64,000 bases of DNA from Istiophorus platypterus (lineage: Eukaryota; Chordata; Actinopteri; Istiophoriformes; Istiophoridae). The DNA lies in contig CM029126.1 of assembly GCA_016859345.1 (NCBI GenBank), positions 775,001 to 839,000 on the forward strand, read 5' to 3'. The notes under the pieces were generated by a model. It had not been told where the DNA came from, did no database searches, and was given only the letters and a program-made list of their open reading frames with translations. Positions 36,370-46,484 of this stretch are shown one piece after another (the first letter of the stretch is position 1; the number at the start of each line of letters is the position of its first letter). The translations under genes were made by a program, and so were the position numbers.

Positions 36370-37505
36370 AAGGATGAAACCCGAAGCGCCGCAGCAGCGT
36401 GTTCAAGCACCCGACGGCAACGGAGGGATGTTCCGCTGAAGCCAGTGAAAGAGGAGTTTCCAGTGGTTTAGACCGGATGAGATAAAAGACACGATGAGCC
36501 TGAGCTCAGCAAAGCTCCTAGACGACAGACTTTTATGGAATTGGTCACGGGAAAAAAATTATCTGAGTAAAAACTGTCCAGGAAAAAAGTCCAAACGTTT
36601 CAAGATTTCCAAACCTGTGTTCAGAAAACACGTGAGAGCAGCAAGACCTACCTGAGTGAAGGGATCAGCTGAAGTTACACCTGATTATTATCGATCGCAG
36701 GATAATGATTTATTTATCAATTTATTCTCACAATATCATCATTTTCTCATGATATAGCAACAATTCTCAATATGATTTTACTCAAAAATCCAACTTTATT
36801 CTCTAGTTGTGTCATAAAATTGCGACTACAACATGAACAGTGGCTGAAGAAACAGGTACAGGTGTGAATCAACAGCCCTCAAACTAAAGGAGCCAAGATT
36901 AGACAGAGTAAAGAAAAATCTCATCCCATCATGTGCAAACAAAGAACCATTGGCATCTTACATCCTGCCTCGTTTCACAGGGGAATATTTTTATTTTTTA
37001 CTGCCTCACATTTATTGACCAGCTGTAGTTAAAATACATATAATTAGTTTAGAACAAATAATGTGCATCATTCCATGGACACTGAACACGTGTTTGTTAC
37101 CGAGGCTGATCGATGGGATGGGATCGGAGAGATTTACCATGTAGATCATGAAGCCACAACAGACCCAGCAGGACTAGGAGCAGATACAGTGTCACTAGGC
37201 TCCAATTAGAAAATATTAGTTTTTACTTTAATTCATAACATTTGCTATTTTCCAATACAACAAGGTTTCCATTAATTATTTTCAGCACTAAAATGTGAAT
37301 TAAATCAGGTGGATTGGAAGCTAATGAGTATTGATTCTTGATAAATAAATTACTGATTAACACTAAAGAAAAAAAAGACCAATGATTCAACGTCATTCTC
37401 TTCATCTTCTGCTTTGTGATGAAAATACGTGAATTTAGATGAATCAGAAAAACGTTTATGAAATGAAAACAAAAGATGAGATGATGGATAGCCTGAAGAC
37501 AATTA
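36370..37505. other. AT-rich intronic-type sequence
   Basis: No recognised gene or element. Confidence 0.3.
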
Positions 37506-37510
37506 CTCAC

Positions 37511-37564
37511 CATGTGGCTCTGGCTTTGTCTCATCCTGCCTGCTGATTGGCTGCGACCCAACTG
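37511..37564 (-). CDS. nek11: Candidate nek11-like exon following the coiled coil
   Basis: A 54-bp segment between a consensus acceptor (gatttccttccag) and donor (gtgagtaat) on the minus strand, 171 bp downstream of the 37.7 kb exon. In phase 0, which is what that exon leaves, it reads QLGRSQSAGRMRQSQSHM. It is not clearly similar to human NEK11, which is weakly conserved here. It also lies in a cluster of CCAAT words (gccaatcag twice and ccaatagg), so some caution is due. Confidence 0.45.
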
Positions 37565-37734
37565 CTGGAAGGAAATCGTGGCTTCTGATTGGCAGAGGCT
37601 GGAAGGCCCTGTCCTCTCTTCTCTCCTATTGGTTGTAGGTGCAAATTGACTTTTCTTTAAAACTTAAATCCAGTAGAGTTCTTCTCACTTCAAGCAATTC
37701 ACCTTGAATCCAGGTAAATTTCTTGTTTACTCAC

Positions 37735-37828
37735 ATTCAGAACATCCATGCTGATCGTTTCAAAATGGCGGCTCGTCCACTCGCTCCTGCAGGTGCGGAT
37801 CTCCTCGTATTTCTCCTCAGCCAGTTTA
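37735..37828 (-). CDS. nek11: nek11-like coiled-coil exon
   Basis: A 94-bp exon, acceptor 'ctgttcctccag', donor 'gtgagtaaac'. After one base that finishes a split codon it encodes 31 residues: KLAEEKYEE, then RTCRSEWTSRHFE, then ISMDVLN. This matches the NEK11 post-kinase segment with VEEKYEE, SRNFQQLSVDVL. The frame and both splice sites are intact. The split codon predicts that the upstream exon ended with two bases of an Arg or Ser codon. Confidence 0.85.
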
Positions 37829-38011
37829 CTGGAGGAACAGGATCCGGCGGAGCTTCACGACAACACAGGTGTGTGGGACTTCACACAGGAAACCACAGGT
37901 GCATCATCTGCCGTCAGCTGCACTGACCTGAGAAGTGACGGCTTTTATTTCACTTATTTCAAAGTAACTGGGATGACCAACTCGACCTAGAATTGTTCTT
38001 TATTTCAGTTT

Positions 38012-38203
38012 TATTCAGTTTGGACGAACTGTCCTTAGTCTCAGTGAAACTGCGACAGCTGAAGAAACAGTAGCTGAGAGCATGTGGTCGAGAGCAGCTC
38101 TGAAGGCGTCCGAAACAAATCTCTCCGTTTCAGCACTAATCACACTGTCGACGACCATTTCATCCCAAACTGGTGCGTCGTCGCATTTCTCTCCATTGGC
38201 CAA
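38012..38203 (-). other. Unassigned minus-strand frame ending at a stop with overlapping poly-A signals
   Basis: 62 codons with balanced, CpG-containing codon use, including WDEMVVDSVISAETERFVSD, ending in TGA. The stop overlaps and is followed by AATAAA words (tgaataaaactgaaataaag). The helical pattern with hydrophobic spacing looks like a short amphipathic peptide. I recognise no family and see no confirmed splice acceptor. It lies inside the nek11-like intron between the 40.9 and 37.7 kb exons, on the same strand. Confidence 0.3.
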
Positions 38204-38204
38204 A

Positions 38205-39365
38205 AGCGTCCGTCTCTCCTCCCCTTATATTCTCTGTTTCCGGGTGCATCCTGGCTCTCACCCGTCCTCCTTGGCCGTCCTTCATTATCAGCCCCTAATC
38301 TCATCCCAGACCTGACAGATTTCATTACGAGCGCCGGTCACCGTCCATATTGCTCCGCGGTGTCTGTTGTGTACCAGTCACTTGTGGGCCCCGACATGGC
38401 AGCGGATCTGTTATTTCAGACACATCATGTGGGACGGCAGAGACACTGAGTGTCATGAGTAATTCCGGTTGTCAGTAATCTTCTCAAAACGACGCTGGAG
38501 GGTTCGAGCTCGTCCTGTTTGACGGAAAAAATTCTGCCTTGCTGACACTGGGTTAAAGATGAAGGTGATGGCGGCGAGGAGCTGGATGGAAAGGTCCTGT
38601 ATGTAAGTGTGTGTACAGTCACTGCGTATTAGCGTGTTAGCCACTAATCTTCTCCGTCAGATACCATCATTTCTTGCCGTCCACCGTCTTTTTCAACGGT
38701 TTAAATCTGTCCGGCCACCTGTTTGATGCATTCGTCAGATGTAAAGTCCTGCAGACACAGACAGCGAGCTGACCCGGGTCCAGACAGTCCTGCTAATGTG
38801 ATCAGTGTCGGACTGACTCGGGTCTGGATGTGGCTCTGACGAGAGCCACAGCCAACTTGGGCTTTATTACCCAGACTACAAACGTTAAGCAGCCCTTCGC
38901 CACAACGAAACTTGATTAATCGGACGTCTCAGAGGAACCGGGTCCATGTCCCATTCACCAAGGCTCCGGGTCCACAGAAGGTCCTGGTTTTGAGTCCTGC
39001 TACAGCGCAACATCCTGCCAGAGGCTCACGAAACATCGGGACTGCTTGGGTTAATTTAAACCCAGATTATAGTCATTTAGTTTATTTAATTTGCCAGACT
39101 TAAATCTGTGTCATTTACATCAGACTCTGGTCCAAACACAGTGTCAGTATGCGGTTTTTTACTTTTCATTCTATTTAGCTATTTTTTGTTTATTTGTTTA
39201 CTCCTTGGTTCTCCCACAGTCTAAGTCCCTGACAATGACATTTTATTGTGAAACAGCATCTAGTCTGATCTGGGTTTCATCAGGTTTATTGCTTAGTTAA
39301 TGGAGCTGCTTCTCTGTGAGTGAGTCCCTGTTTTGTCTCATGCATACACACACTGACGCATACAC
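38205..39365. other. Intronic-type sequence
   Basis: Moderately CpG-rich to about 38,450, then ordinary. Nothing recognised. Confidence 0.3.
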
Positions 39366-39369
39366 ACAT

Positions 39370-39480
39370 CAGTGTTTCCCATACATTGATTTATTAGGAG
39401 CGGTCTGCCACAATATCAGCACTGACCGCCCCCTATTGATTTTCTATTTTTTTTTACTGTTTCAAATGGGATAAAACCTT
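39370..39480 (+). repeat. Dispersed repeat fragment ('gtgtttcccatacattgattta' type)
   Basis: The text 'cagtgtttcccatacattgat' followed by 'gagcggtctgccacaat' and 'tgaccgcccc' matches the start of a common teleost element ('cagtgtttcccatacattgatttatttgtggcggcccgccac'). Class not certain. Confidence 0.55.
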
Positions 39481-39784
39481 ATTTCACTGTAGCGTATTGA
39501 TTCACTCAGCCCTCCTCACCCACTCTGTCTCACACATAAACACGCTGACAATGAACCCGACGGACCCATCTGGCGTAGTTGGACTGGTCACCGACTGCGG
39601 CACCAAGATAAATCCTGGCCTGTGAGTTGGCCGGTGGACCGTCAAAAACTCCATACAGGTTCCACCGGGCCCGTGTGTGGCTGTCAGTCGAGGCAACTCT
39701 GGGACTGGGCTCACCAGCCAATCGCAGGCTGACACAACATGAATCCATGGACCCGATCTGCCTGGTGTCAACAGTCCAGGTGGT

Positions 39785-39950
39785 TGTGGTGTAATGATGT
39801 GAGAATGTCTTCTCGGCCCATTAATACCAATCAATCATGGTCTGAATACAATGGTCTGAGTATTGTTACTGACCATGTTCTTCCCTTTATAGCCACAGTT
39901 CTCCATCTTCTAATGGCAACTTCCTGCAACATAATGATCCAGGTCACACA
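39785..39950 (+). mobile_element. Tc1/mariner transposase relic A
   Basis: Plus-strand translation, with stops and a frameshift, gives 'GPLIPINHGLN', 'TDHVLPFIATV', then 'NDPGHTV', which corresponds to the Tc1 catalytic region (GPLVPI, ADHVHPFMTT, QQDNAPCHKA types). It breaks off at about 39,950 where an opposite-strand Tc1 relic begins. It is closely similar to 59,804-59,890, so both derive from one family. Confidence 0.8.
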
Positions 39951-40632
39951 GTCTGAGAGTGCTTTAGGTGATTTTTTGTCAACTCCAAGCAGCCTTCACT
40001 TGTCTTCCACTGAGGAGAGACTTCATCTGTCCACTCTGTCATTAAGTCCAGATCAGTGTTGGTGCTGCAGTGATGATTTTCCTTCTGGAAGTTTCTCCAT
40101 CTCCACCCAGAATCTCTGGAACTCAGCCAGAGTGACCGTCGGGTTTTTTGGGCTCCTCTCCTGCTCAGTTTGGCCCGTGACTCTGAGAAGAGTCCTGCTT
40201 GTTCCACAGTTCTTCAGTGAAGAACTGTGGAGGCCACTGTTCTCTCGAGAACCTTCGACCGAGCAGAACATTTTCAGGTTCCTTGCCCAGATCTGAGCTT
40301 CAACACAATCCTGTATCTGGGCCCTGCAGGTAGTTCCTTCATCCTCATGGTTTTGACTCTGATAGGCACCGTTGGCTGATATACCTCACGTAGACACAGG
40401 TGTGTGTCTTTCCACATCAGGTCCAATCAGTTGACTTCACCACAGGTGGACTCCAGCCGAGGTGTAGCAACATCTCAGAGATGACCAAGAGACAGGGGAG
40501 GAACCTGAGCTGAACTTCAAGTGTCACAGTAAAGCGTCCAAATATTTATGTCAAAATGATATTTTAGTTTTTCATTTAAATAAATTCAAAAAAATGTCAA
40601 TTTTCTGAATACTTTCTGAATGCACTGTATAC
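39945..40632 (-). mobile_element. Tc1/mariner transposon relic B with one terminal end
   Basis: Minus-strand translation gives 'PTVTLAEFQRFWVEMEKLP' and 'ELTKNHLKHSQTV', equivalent to 'PTVTLAELQRS' and 'EFAKRHLKDSQTM' of a common fish Tc1 transposase. The outer non-coding part (40,300-40,606) matches the same family ('ccacaggtggactcca', 'gtgtcacagtaaagcgtcc', 'atttatgtcaaaatgatatt'). It ends at 'gaatactttctgaatgcact' (40,607-40,626), the family terminal repeat, next to 'gtata'. A 27-nt perfect palindrome lies at 40,204-40,230. Only one end and the first part of the transposase remain. Confidence 0.8.
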
Positions 40633-40678
40633 TATATATACATACATACATGTACAAACATATACTGTACATACATAC

Positions 40679-40681
<3 letters not shown>

Positions 40682-40768
<87 letters not shown>
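40682..40768. repeat. (TA)43 microsatellite
   Basis: An uninterrupted run of about 87 bp beginning 50 bp beyond the end of Tc1 relic B and continuing into 'ccctatatc' and 'tatcta' variants. Fully self-complementary. Confidence 0.95.
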
Positions 40769-40772
<4 letters not shown>

Positions 40773-40867
40773 ATATCCCTATATCTATCTATATATACAT
40801 ACACACACACACACTCACATATCTCGTATGTTGTATGTGTGTCTATACACATAGTTGCCCGAGGCTT

Positions 40868-40978
40868 TTGACCTTTTCGTCAGCAGCCTGCAGTTTGCAG
40901 AGCCACATTCTCTCTCTGCACGTCATCCCCTCGACCTTTGACCTCTCCCTCAGCATCTGCAGGTGAACCTTTGTCTGC
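40868..40978 (-). pseudogene. nek11: nek11-like coiled-coil exon with missing donor
   Basis: After acceptor 'gtcgacag' the first base G completes the Met codon left open by the 42.8 kb exon (AT|G). Then 36 codons align without gaps to human NEK11, including TKVHLQMLRER, MTCRERMWLCKLQAADEKV (human MTPRERMRLRKLQAADEKA). Two conserved Arg have become Trp and Cys (CGN to TGN, typical CpG decay). The next exon needs a phase-2 end, but the expected donor site reads 'aagcct' with no GT. The nearest GT (40,872-40,871) gives the wrong phase and a stop. The frame itself is open. Confidence 0.85.
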
Positions 40979-41086
40979 CTGTCGACAACCACACACACCT
41001 GTCCGTCATCTGTTCGGTCAGGTCGCCGACTCCTACTTCCTCTTAACTACTGACTCCATCCGCGGCGTTGTTAAAACTGACCTGCC

Positions 41087-41087
41087 C

Positions 41088-41127
<40 letters not shown>
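41087..41127. repeat. GT microsatellite
   Basis: Perfect (GT)n run; related short AC run at 41,196-41,211. Confidence 0.9.
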
Positions 41128-41133
<6 letters not shown>

Positions 41134-41281
41134 GGTTTGTGTGTGTACATTAGTGAGGATGGATTATCTGACAGTGAGTGGTGTGTCCTCACAACACACA
41201 CACACACACACGATGCTGGTTAACAACTGAACACAGCCCGCCACTCACTGCTCTAATTATAGTAGCTACTCACTGGAGAGC

Positions 41282-41313
<32 letters not shown>

Positions 41314-41346
41314 CAGAGAGAGACAGAGAGAGAAGGACAAAGAGAG

Positions 41347-41409
<63 letters not shown>
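41282..41409. repeat. Compound (GA)n(GT)29 microsatellite
   Basis: Imperfect (GA)n with GACA interruptions (41,282-41,350) joined directly to an uninterrupted (TG)n of about 59 bp (41,351-41,409). Confidence 0.95.
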
Positions 41410-41410
<1 letters not shown>

Positions 41411-41429
41411 TGTTCGAGAGCACTGAGGC

Positions 41430-41850
41430 AGAGCAGTATAACGAAGAGGAGGAAGAAAGGGCCGTGAGGAAGAAGAAGGAGGGAATGGAGGCAGCAGACA
41501 GGAAACAGAAAAATAATAAGAAGGAGAGAAGTGACAGACGAATAAACAGGAGGAATAGGATGAGTAGTTGGAGGAGAGAAAGAAATAGGGAGAAAGAAAA
41601 ATGAAGGAAGGGGAAATAAATGAGGATCAAGAAGAAGGAAGTGATGGGAGGAGGAAGAATAGATTGGAGAGATGAAGAAGAGGAGCACATATAAACAATA
41701 CATAATTTTGAGGGGGAAGAAAATGAGAGGGAAGAGGGAGATGGGGAGGAAGAAAGGGAAGAGAAAACAAAGTATGAGGAGAAATGTGGGAAGGAGAGAT
41801 CGAGGGGGAGGAAGATAAATAAAGGGAGTGAAGGACGGGGGATGAATAGA
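41430..41850. repeat. Purine-rich (GA/GGA) tract
   Basis: About 420 bp with almost no pyrimidines on the plus strand (gaggaggaagaaag, aagaagaaggag). Ser/Leu/Phe-rich minus frames and Glu/Lys/Arg-rich plus frames are artefacts. Such tracts can form triplex DNA. Confidence 0.85.
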
Positions 41851-41854
41851 GGCT

Positions 41855-42295
41855 CAGTCCTGGGGCGTCTACACCGCTACGCTGAAAACACTCCGCTCCT
41901 CCCGTCGGTCCCTCTGATCCAGGTCGAGGCGCCGCTGCTCACATGTACCCGGCACCTGACCGAGCCTTCGTCCCTCCAGAGTAAAGGGCCCCCTGACTGA
42001 CACATGTCCATCAACATGACAACACAGCAGTGGTGCCAACTGAGATGGCGAGGGACCTGGGAGTGACGCCCGGGAAGAACTGCCTCCAGACATGGCCCAA
42101 ACCCTGTCTCCGGTGTTTTCCTGGTTAGGTTGTGGTGGAAACATAATGTCAGGCTGGAAACGGTTTTTCCTTTATGGAGTCACCAGGAGAAGGTCGGGGC
42201 AGTCACACCAGAGACCAGGGTTCACATCCTGAGTCCCGTCTATGGTTCAGACAACACCTGCTCTTTGGTGAAGGTCCAGGGAAGATGATGAGTTT
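41855..42295. other. Unassigned, possibly mobile-element-derived sequence
   Basis: GC-rich with a 91-codon minus frame (41,869-42,144) that I could not assign. Its texture differs from flanking purine tracts and it may be a retroelement remnant. No diagnostic motif was seen. Confidence 0.3.
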
Positions 42296-42297
42296 TC

Positions 42298-42385
42298 ACC
42301 ACTCCTTCAACCAAGACTCTGGTTCGGGTCTACAGAGCCACTAATGGAACTGCTCCTTCCTAACTGCAGGCCCATGAAACCCACC
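42298..42385 (+). mobile_element. LINE C-terminal fragment
   Basis: The plus strand reads 'TLVRVYRATNGTAPS' then a stop, resembling the 'LVRLYRATHGTAPSYL' type motif near the end of fish LINE reverse transcriptases. Very short; family unclear. Confidence 0.45.
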
Positions 42386-42654
42386 ATTTCACACACATCT
42401 ACAATACCCTTGCTAACACTTACTTATGTCTTGTTCAAATAACAAAAAAAAGCAAAACACTTTAGCCTCTAAATGGCAGCCCTGAACAGGCTTTTAGTCA
42501 TTTGTGTGAAAGGGAAAACTCCAAGTTTTGCATAATAATGCATCACTTCCTCCGACAGGGTCTGAATGCAATTAATTTAAGTCATTTTGGACAAAAGCAG
42601 CTGAATGCAATGTAAAGAGGAGGTAAATGTGGGGAGAGGAGCAGGTTCAATTAT

Positions 42655-42812
42655 GGGGAGGTGATGGATGATGACAAAGAGAAGCAGAAGAAAAGAATGA
42701 GGAGGACGAAGAGGAGGAAAAGTAAAAAGCAGCTCAAGAGGAAAAGAAAAGAGGAGGAAGGAGAGGAAGAGGAGGAAGAAGAGGAAGAGGAAGACAGGGA
42801 GGAAGGAGGAGG
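42655..42812. repeat. Purine-rich (GGA/GAA) tract
   Basis: Imperfect (GAGGAA)n. Its minus strand is the polypyrimidine counterpart and lies just downstream of the donor of the 42.8 kb nek11-like exon. Confidence 0.85.
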
Positions 42813-42820
42813 ACTCTTAC

Positions 42821-42888
42821 ATGTTTTTGGCGATGAGCTCTGCATCTTATTCCCCTGACGACACAAACGAGAACGTCCCCTTCATCTC
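42821..42888 (-). pseudogene. nek11: nek11-like exon with premature TAA (end of kinase domain)
   Basis: A 68-bp exon with a textbook acceptor (ctctttctttctgaag) and donor (gtaaga). Phase 0 to phase 2: it reads EMKGTFSFVSSGE, then TAA at 42,849-42,847, then DAELIAKN and AT, which joins the next exon as Met. It aligns codon for codon with human SEMTLEDKNLDCQKEAAHIINAM; the stop replaces a Lys. The splice sites remain intact although the reading frame is broken. Confidence 0.85.
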
Positions 42889-42889
42889 C

Positions 42890-43444
42890 TTCAGAAAGAA
42901 AGAGGGAGAGGAGGTAAATGTGAGGGGGACAAAGTTCATAAATACTCATTTTTGAAAATGCCACTGGTCGAGACTACGGTGAAATCTGAGGATGGAGAAG
43001 TATTGGTATGAAGGCTGATGTTCAGTTACATATAGGACTTAACCCGCAGGAATGTGCATTGTACTGTAATGGGAATGATATGAAATTATCAAACTCCCTT
43101 TGGAGAATCAGAGATTTTTTTTTTTTTTAAATATGCAAATCTGATCAGTCCTATCTGAGACACTAAGGACGACTAATGGACACATGGGGTCTTCTCGCAC
43201 CCAGCATCGCTGTGGTTTCTTCATGTTTTCACTGTGCTCATGTCTCCTCTGTAATATCCTATAGTGCAGCGGTGCAGTATGGAAACCCATCAGCATAATG
43301 ATATTTCAGTGGAAACCATGGCAACCGAGTCCATATAAACCCTAATGCATTATCTCTCTTCAGGTGTCCTGCATATCCACATAGGAAGAGAATCAAGCCT
43401 GCAGCCATGATTTATGACAAACTGTATAACAATAATATCCTGCT

Positions 43445-43489
<45 letters not shown>

Positions 43490-44190
43490 ACACACACACA
43501 GTTGTATTTCCATCTTTGTTAAGACACTCATTGACATAATACATTCCCAATCCCCTTATTCAAGCCTAAACCTGATTCTAACCTGAACCGTGAAACCAGG
43601 TCTGAATCATTCAAAACCCCTTTGAGGGAGTGAGGACCGAATAAAAAATCCTCACTCAAATGGTTTCAAACTCAAACTCTACCTCACAATGTAGAACCAC
43701 ACGTACACATACACACACTACCCTCATCCTATCCATCACTACAGTAAATATGTGTGTGTGTGTGTGTGAGTGAGCGAGAGAGAGAAGGAGAGAAAATGTG
43801 TGAATATGAGTAATTTAAACCATGGTTTAATGGGTAATAGGCTTTGTGTGAGTGTGTGTGTTTGTGGGTGTGTATTGGGCATAAAATAGGTCAGCCCGCA
43901 AGCACCTACAAGTACAGTAATCCATGTGGTAAAAGTACACACATGTGTGCTCATGATACCGAGTTAAAGAAAAATATTTACAAATCATACTACTATTTAC
44001 TTTTAGTTTATTAAAACAGCTTTGAACACGGTTTGGATTATTTTGCTGCCGCAATCATTGTTTTTCCCCAAAGTATATTTTGGATTTGAATATATTGAAT
44101 ATTCTGTTTCCCCTCTGAGAATCACCACTTTATTTTGTGGTGGTGGTGGTGGGGTGACATATCCTTGCGACCCTGGAGGCTCTGATGGTG
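42890..44190. other. Intronic-type sequence; expected nek11 exon not found
   Basis: The NEK11 segment with PSLRPSAIEIL and the alpha-H/alpha-I helices should lie here, but I could not find it on the minus strand. It contains microsatellites (AC at 43,446-43,501; GT/GA at 43,752-43,790) and a 'ccatggcaacc' half X-box at about 43,316. Confidence 0.5.
43446..43501. repeat. AC microsatellite
   Basis: (CA)n with one CT interruption. Confidence 0.95.
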
Positions 44191-44196
44191 GCTCCC

Positions 44197-44335
44197 AGAG
44201 TTCAGATCACGAGAGTACAAAGTGGGCAGCGTTGGGGTTTCTCCCTCCACGATCTTCATCACCACTGACAGGAAGCTCGGTCCCTGGAAGACGGGAGTCA
44301 AACAGCACATCTCGCAGAGTAGGCGGCCTAGAGCC
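44197..44335 (-). pseudogene. nek11: nek11-like kinase C-lobe exon
   Basis: Acceptor 'tctgtgttgggctgcag' is followed by G, the last base of the Trp codon of the DIW motif. The open stretch ALGRLLCEMCCLTPVFQG and FLSVVMKIVEGETPTLP, then YSRDLNS, matches NEK11 SLACILYEMCCMNHAFAG / FLSIVLKIVEGDTPSLP / YPKELNA, without gaps over 46 residues. No GT donor is found after YSRDLNS, where one is expected. The nearest GTs (gtactc, gtgatc) lie inside the conserved residues. The end coordinate marks the end of homology, not a verified splice site. Confidence 0.85.
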
Positions 44336-44599
44336 CTGCAGCCCAACACAGAAAGACCAGCTGTCTCAGTTCATAATCCTCAGCATCACAGTCTCGGTTG
44401 ATCTGGAAATATCTGTTGCTACTGGTGATTCAAAGATATAACAATGTCATAACAATTTACTGATGAAAGGTCTTTAGCAGCCTATGTAAGAAGAGTTAAT
44501 CGTGTTATTAGCATGAAATTGCTCAGAGTTCATCAGCGTGATGATGGTTTGAGCAGAGAGGTCAACATGCGCAGCTACTTTTTAGATTTTGATGCAGTT

Positions 44600-45260
44600 T
44601 GGGATGAGGGAAGATAAGAAAATACATCCCTCCATTTTTCTGCGTCTTATCCAAGGTTGGGTCATGGTGGCAGCCCCGGCGTCCCTCTCCCCAGCAGCGT
44701 TTTAAGGCTCCTCCCGGGGGATCCCAAGGTGCTCCGAAGTCAGATGAGATATGATCTACCCCAGGTTCTCCTACCAGTGTCCAGAATACTTCCAAAAGAA
44801 GACAACCAGAAGGCATCCTAATCAGACACCCGAACCATCTCAACTGGCTCCTTTCGACGCAAAGGAGCAGATGTCGGATGTCGGTGCTCCTCAGTATATC
44901 TCGAAGACTCAGCATATCTCAAAGACTGAGCCCAGTCGGTCCGCAGAAGAAATTCGTTTTAGCCACTTGTGTCTGTGATCTCATTCTCAGTCACTTCCCA
45001 AAGCTCACAAGCACAGGTGAGGCTCGGAACGGAGTTTGACCGGTAAATCCACAACTGTCCAGTACAACATCCGCTTCACTGCTGATGCTACAGCGAGCCG
45101 CCTGTCACTCACCTGTTCCATCCTACCCTCACTCATTAGCTAGACCGAGACACTTGGGCCAGAAACTCCATCCCAACTTGGATGGAGCAATCCAAAGTTT
45201 CCCAGCAGAGAATCTTGGTCTTAAGAAGCCAACAGCGAAGATGCAGTTCTTAGTCCCCTA
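44600..45260 (-). mobile_element. LINE 3' fragment
   Basis: Minus-strand frames give 'RSQLRWFGCLIRMPSG' and 'SSDFGAPWDPPGGALKRC', then 'HHDPTLDKTQKNGG', the C-terminus of a common fish LINE (RWFGHLIRMP / DFGAPRDPPGGA types). The upstream part (44,995-45,240) retains the RT-region text in antisense ('gaggctcggaacggagtttg', 'agccgcctgtcactcacctg'). Frames are broken. It lies between the HRD exon and the 44.2 kb exon, where the activation-loop exon should be. Confidence 0.75.
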
Positions 45261-45264
45261 AACT

Positions 45265-46225
45265 GGATTTAATGTTTGTTCGCGGCTGTACATGTTGCTA
45301 ACAACAACTCTAAATCAACAAACGATAACTTAGCTGCTCCTAACAACCACGATACAGATTCTGTTTCCAGACAACTCCACCTAATTCGGTTATCAAGTTA
45401 CAATGAAACAAGACCCCCAGTTGTCTTTTCAGTGCTGAAATTGATTCCAAATTCTGTCCTTTACTGTTGATCTTCAACATTCCTGACACAGTTTCTGCAG
45501 TCAGACTCTACTGTAGCTGCTGCGAGTAATTTCACAAGACAAACTCCTCTAATACCTGTTCAGGTCTGCTTTATTTGAGGAGTCTCACAGATTAATATCA
45601 AATTCTTTTAGAGACAAACCCAACGGAACCTAGGCGTCAATCTTGTCATCTCATCCTTGGGAAAAATGCAAAATACAGCTCAGTCGGACTGTTTGAGTCT
45701 GACAGGTAAAAATCTTCTTCATGGAAGAATTCAGTCACACAGAGCCGAGAGTGCAAAGGTCATTATATTCAAGTTTCTTAATGAGAGAAGAGTCCTCCTT
45801 TGTTAACATACCTCATTACCACACACACACACTGCACTAACAGCAGCCAGAGGTCAGCTGTTGTAATTAGTGAAGAACAGATCAGAAAGGAGGATGATGA
45901 GGAGGTAATTAGCAGCAGAAAGTACTGAAGGTTTCTTTACTTTATACTGAAGTTGCTAAAGCTCAAACTTGAGCTGTGTGGGAGTTTCAGATGGAAGCCA
46001 TCAGGTCAAACATATTACATATCAGACATATCAGCTTCATATCAAGTATGAACCTCAACATAGCTAACAGCATTAGTTTTGTCACGTCATTTACTTACTA
46101 GGAAAAGTGAATGATTTCTCAAAGTTAGTAAACCTGAAATAACTGGTTTTAATGTCCACCTTTTTTTTGATATAATGAACTATCTGTTTTTTTTTTTCTT
46201 CCAGCAGTTACAGAACATCAAGATC
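45265..46225. other. Intronic-type sequence
   Basis: No recognised exon. The activation-loop exon (DFG to APE) of the nek11-like gene was searched for on the minus strand between 44.3 and 50.7 kb and not found. Confidence 0.35.
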
Positions 46226-46229
46226 CTTC

Positions 46230-46480
46230 ATCTGGATCTGGTCTTTGTGCCACCTGATCAATCCAAGTCCAGCATTCCCTGTTCCTTTAGCTCTGGTTTT
46301 GGTCTCCACCAGCACTAGAGGGAAACCTCTGGCTCTTTAGCTGCTAAATGCTCCACTATGTTCACCACCTGGTCTCTGACTGTCGCTGTATACTGTTTTT
46401 CTGCTAAGTAGGTAGTGGACATTTGCTGTTTACAGATGTTGCTCTGAAAAAAACTGCTTCAGTATGACAGTGAACCAGAA
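46230..46480. repeat. Dispersed teleost repeat fragment
   Basis: The words 'cagcactagagggaaacctct', 'ggctctttagctgctaaatg', 'ctccactatgttcaccacct' and 'gtcgctgtatactgttttt' match a common fish interspersed sequence, usually seen in the reverse orientation. Family unknown to me. Confidence 0.6.
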
Positions 46481-46484
46481 CAGT

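Noticed and set aside
39739..40296. 185-codon plus-strand frame as a gene
   Set aside because: It reads through two Tc1 transposon relics, one in antisense; not a host gene.
41253..41703. 145-codon minus frames rich in Ser, Leu, Phe and His-Thr repeats
   Set aside because: Artefacts of GA/GT microsatellites and the purine-rich tract.
44720..44750. Minus-strand 'SDFGAPW' as a kinase DFG motif
   Set aside because: It is part of a well-known fish LINE C-terminal block (DFGAPxDPPGGA), with neighbouring LINE motifs.
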